Positions 62,237-64,000 of a stretch of DNA of 64,000 nucleotides are shown piece by piece; position 1 is the stretch's first letter, and each line of letters opens with the position of its first letter. Location: NCBI GenBank assembly GCA_013399855.1, contig VXAY01007403.1, forward strand, positions 92,799-156,798. The letters are read 5' to 3'. The notes beneath the pieces are model-generated. The model was not told the origin of the DNA. It saw nothing but the letters and a program-made list of their open reading frames with translations, and made no database searches. The translations under genes were made by a program, and so were the position numbers. This DNA comes from Oxyruncus cristatus (taxonomy: Eukaryota > Chordata > Aves > Passeriformes > Cotingidae).

Positions 62237-62653
62237 NCGCAGTACTCCAGGTGAGGCTGCACCAATCCTGAGTGTAGTGGGACAATCACTTCTTTTGACC
62301 AGTTATCTGTGTTGTGTTTAATGCACAGGATACTGTTGGTACTTTTAGCTACCAGGTCACACTACTGATTCATTTTGAGCTCAATTAAACCTTATTTGAC
62401 ACTAGGAGGCCTGATTTCTCTACATTTGCCATACCACAGCTGTGAGTGGTACAAGGGATGATACTGTCACAACCCACTGGCACGGTGTGTGATGTACATC
62501 GTAAATTCTCATCAGGCTGAGCAAAGACACTGGACACAGAATATTCTGAGCAGGAAGGGACCCACAAGGATCATTAAGTTCAACTCCTCAGTGAATGGAC
62601 CAGATGAGGATCAAACCTGGCATTATTAGCACTGTACTAATCTCAGGGACACC

Positions 62654-63440
62654 TGTCAGGGAACTCTTGAGCTTTTATTGTATAGCCTCAACTCCAGCAA
62701 CTACTGTTTAGACTCAAAAGGTGTTGGCTAACAAGCCCTTAAATTTTACAATACACTTCTCAAAAGTAGTGACTAACAAGCTCTTCATGTCTTACAGTAT
62801 ACTTCAAAAAGCTCTCAACTCCTACAATATACTTCTCACAGGTGCTGACTCACAAGCCACAACACACCGCTCCTCAGGCTCAACACTCCCACAACAAACT
62901 TCCGTATGGAATATGGGGTAGAATATGATAGCCCAGATAAAGCAAGGCAGGAGAAAATAAAGGCAGAAAAAAGAGAAAGGATGAAAAAAAACCCAGTAGT
63001 CTTTAGATCCCATGCTGGTCCTGCTCTGTGGATGGTCAGGATCTGGGGTAATGAGACAAAGAAAATGAAAGAGAGGAAAAGAAAATTGAGGGGGACCAAC
63101 CCATTTCCTTTTATAGTTAACCTAGTGCACCCCTCTTATGTAAACTAGATTTTTTGGGCCATTTTGTTCACCCACGCACAGCCTGCCCTTTTGAGCCCTC
63201 CTCCAGGAAGTGAGTCAGAGGAGGGTCAGGGGACACACACACAGCTGAGCACGAGCCTCGAGGTGGAGCAGGACATTGGCTCAGAACAGGGCTGCCCCAC
63301 GTTTGCGGGACCCTCCCTTCGAATCACAACCTTCCTGTCGCAACAGTCAGAACTTATGAGACAAAACGTGCTTACACCTGGTCCTTCCCCCAGACGCCAA
63401 CCCCCCAGCTGAGCCTAAGCATTGTGTGAGAGGTTGCTGG
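62654..63440 (-). mobile_element. Candidate ERV LTR (minus strand) with internal short repeats
   Basis: Read on the minus strand, a GC- and CpG-richer segment (63440-63130) leads to a TATA box (CTATAAAAGG, complement of 63107-63116). It continues through a CT-rich stretch to AATAAA (complement of 62674-62679), ending GTTCCCTGACA at 62654. This resembles U3-R-U5, with a TG start not located. Imperfect 46-bp repeats lie at 62720-62857. I do not recognise the family, and the upstream boundary is approximate. Confidence 0.45.
62720..62857. repeat. Imperfect tandem repeat, about 46-bp unit
   Basis: Units 62720-62765 and 62766-62810 share the pattern GACTAACAAGC ... TACA(A/G)TA(C/T)ACTTC(TC)AAAA. 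A partial unit follows at 62811-62840 (CTACAATATACTTCTCACA) and another starts at 62841 (GGTGCTGACTCACAAGCC). Confidence 0.75.
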
Positions 63441-64000
63441 TTGGATGGAATTAAAATAGTGCTGGGGATCATGCTATCAACTCAGTGCTATGCCATTCCA
63501 ATACTCCAGCTCGTGCTCCGTATCTGACAGTATTCCTAGTGCAGATTTAAGCCTGCATGGGATGATCAGGTTGTATCTGTTCTGGTAAACCTGTCTTACA
63601 GTAGAATTTAAAAGACAAGAACAAAAATTATTTTTAGATAATAACTGGGAAAATTTTTAACAAATGTATCGAAACAAGAGAGGAGATATGGAGTACTGAC
63701 AAACCTATAACTAATGTTGCCAAGACTGAAACAGGGAGACACGTGGTAATGCAGCATGTTAAGGTTCAAGTCAGGAGAGAACTTGAAAACCCGGAACAGA
63801 AACTTAAAATAAATGCAAGTCAAAGATTAATTTTGGCAAAATTTCAAGGTTTTTTGAGAGAAAATTATTTCTTAGGTTGCTATGTAGGTGGCAGTGTAGA
63901 CTAGTTCTTAGAAATTCAAAGAGTAGATTGTTTTTATGTGTGTCTACTTTAAAAAAAATGCTTTAAATCATTCCTCCATACCTCTCTTTTTTTTTTTTTT
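63441..64000. other. Unassigned DNA to the window end
   Basis: No repeat or gene recognised. The window ends inside a T run (63986-64000). Confidence 0.5.

Larger units (their letters stand above)
61832..62644. other. 405-bp duplication around a single N (assembly join)
   Basis: 61832-62236 and 62239-62644 both run from GCAGTACTCCAGGTGAGGCT to CACTGTACTAATCTC, with N at 62237. They differ by a few substitutions (GACTGG/GACCAG; GATGTTCATC/GATGTACATC) and one extra C. This is most simply two alleles of one locus placed in tandem; the CR1 5' part and the second SINE are therefore counted twice. Confidence 0.92.

Noticed and set aside
1..64000. CRISPR arrays, operons, prokaryotic mobile elements
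   Set aside because: No regularly spaced repeats with unique spacers and no coding density; the repeat content is avian nuclear.

Overview
The window looks like non-coding nuclear DNA from a bird, most likely a passerine. The background is AT-rich. The dominant repeats are CR1 LINE fragments: 5'-truncated, carrying C-terminal reverse-transcriptase/3' UTR sequence and ending in the avian (ATTCTATG)n-type tail. Several endogenous-retrovirus solo LTRs match LTR types I know from bird genomes. Two loci near 61.5-62.6 kb hold a SINE with a tRNA-Ile-like head joined to a CR1 tail, the architecture of the passerine family TguSINE1; this is the main reason for proposing a passerine. I found no convincing protein-coding exon, tRNA/rRNA gene, CRISPR array or other prokaryotic feature. 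The open frames are chance frames, frames across N runs, or frames inside repeats. The window is best read as intergenic or deep intronic sequence.

Layout. 0-25 kb is AT-rich unique DNA with scattered CR1 copies (1.7, 4.7, 10.7, 13.0-13.8, 14.1, 16.0, 21.9 and possibly 25.2 kb), one avian LTR at 5.6 kb, an unclassified dispersed repeat at 0.75 kb, and a (TTTC)n tract interrupted by a 686-N gap. From 25.4 to 38.3 kb I see almost no transposon sequence, only one A/C-rich low-complexity tract near 35.7 kb. 40.1-41.2 kb is a long CR1. From 44.9 to 63.4 kb mobile elements are dense: probable solo LTRs at 44.9, 50.4, 51.7 and 59.1 kb, a candidate minus-strand LTR at 62.7 kb, long CR1 copies at 47.5 and 55.4-56.5 kb (the latter one CR1 inserted head-on into another), an old CR1 at 60.8 kb, and a CR1 carrying a SINE at 61.3-62.0 kb.

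Assembly. Four of the five N-containing joins (23.6, 39.85, 45.36 and 62.24 kb) have nearly identical sequence on both sides, with a few base differences or small indels. These look like unmerged, probably allelic, contig ends rather than real tandem duplications, and should be treated as false duplications. The fifth gap lies in a (TTTC)n microsatellite.

No new gene system is visible. The points most worth checking are the SINE loci, a long hairpin at 39.36-39.45 kb, an unclassified repeat family with two diverged copies, two candidate minus-strand LTRs, a CR1 fragment with apparent target-site duplications, and an isolated 163-codon open frame at 27.6-28.1 kb. All family names come from remembered consensus sequences, not a database search.
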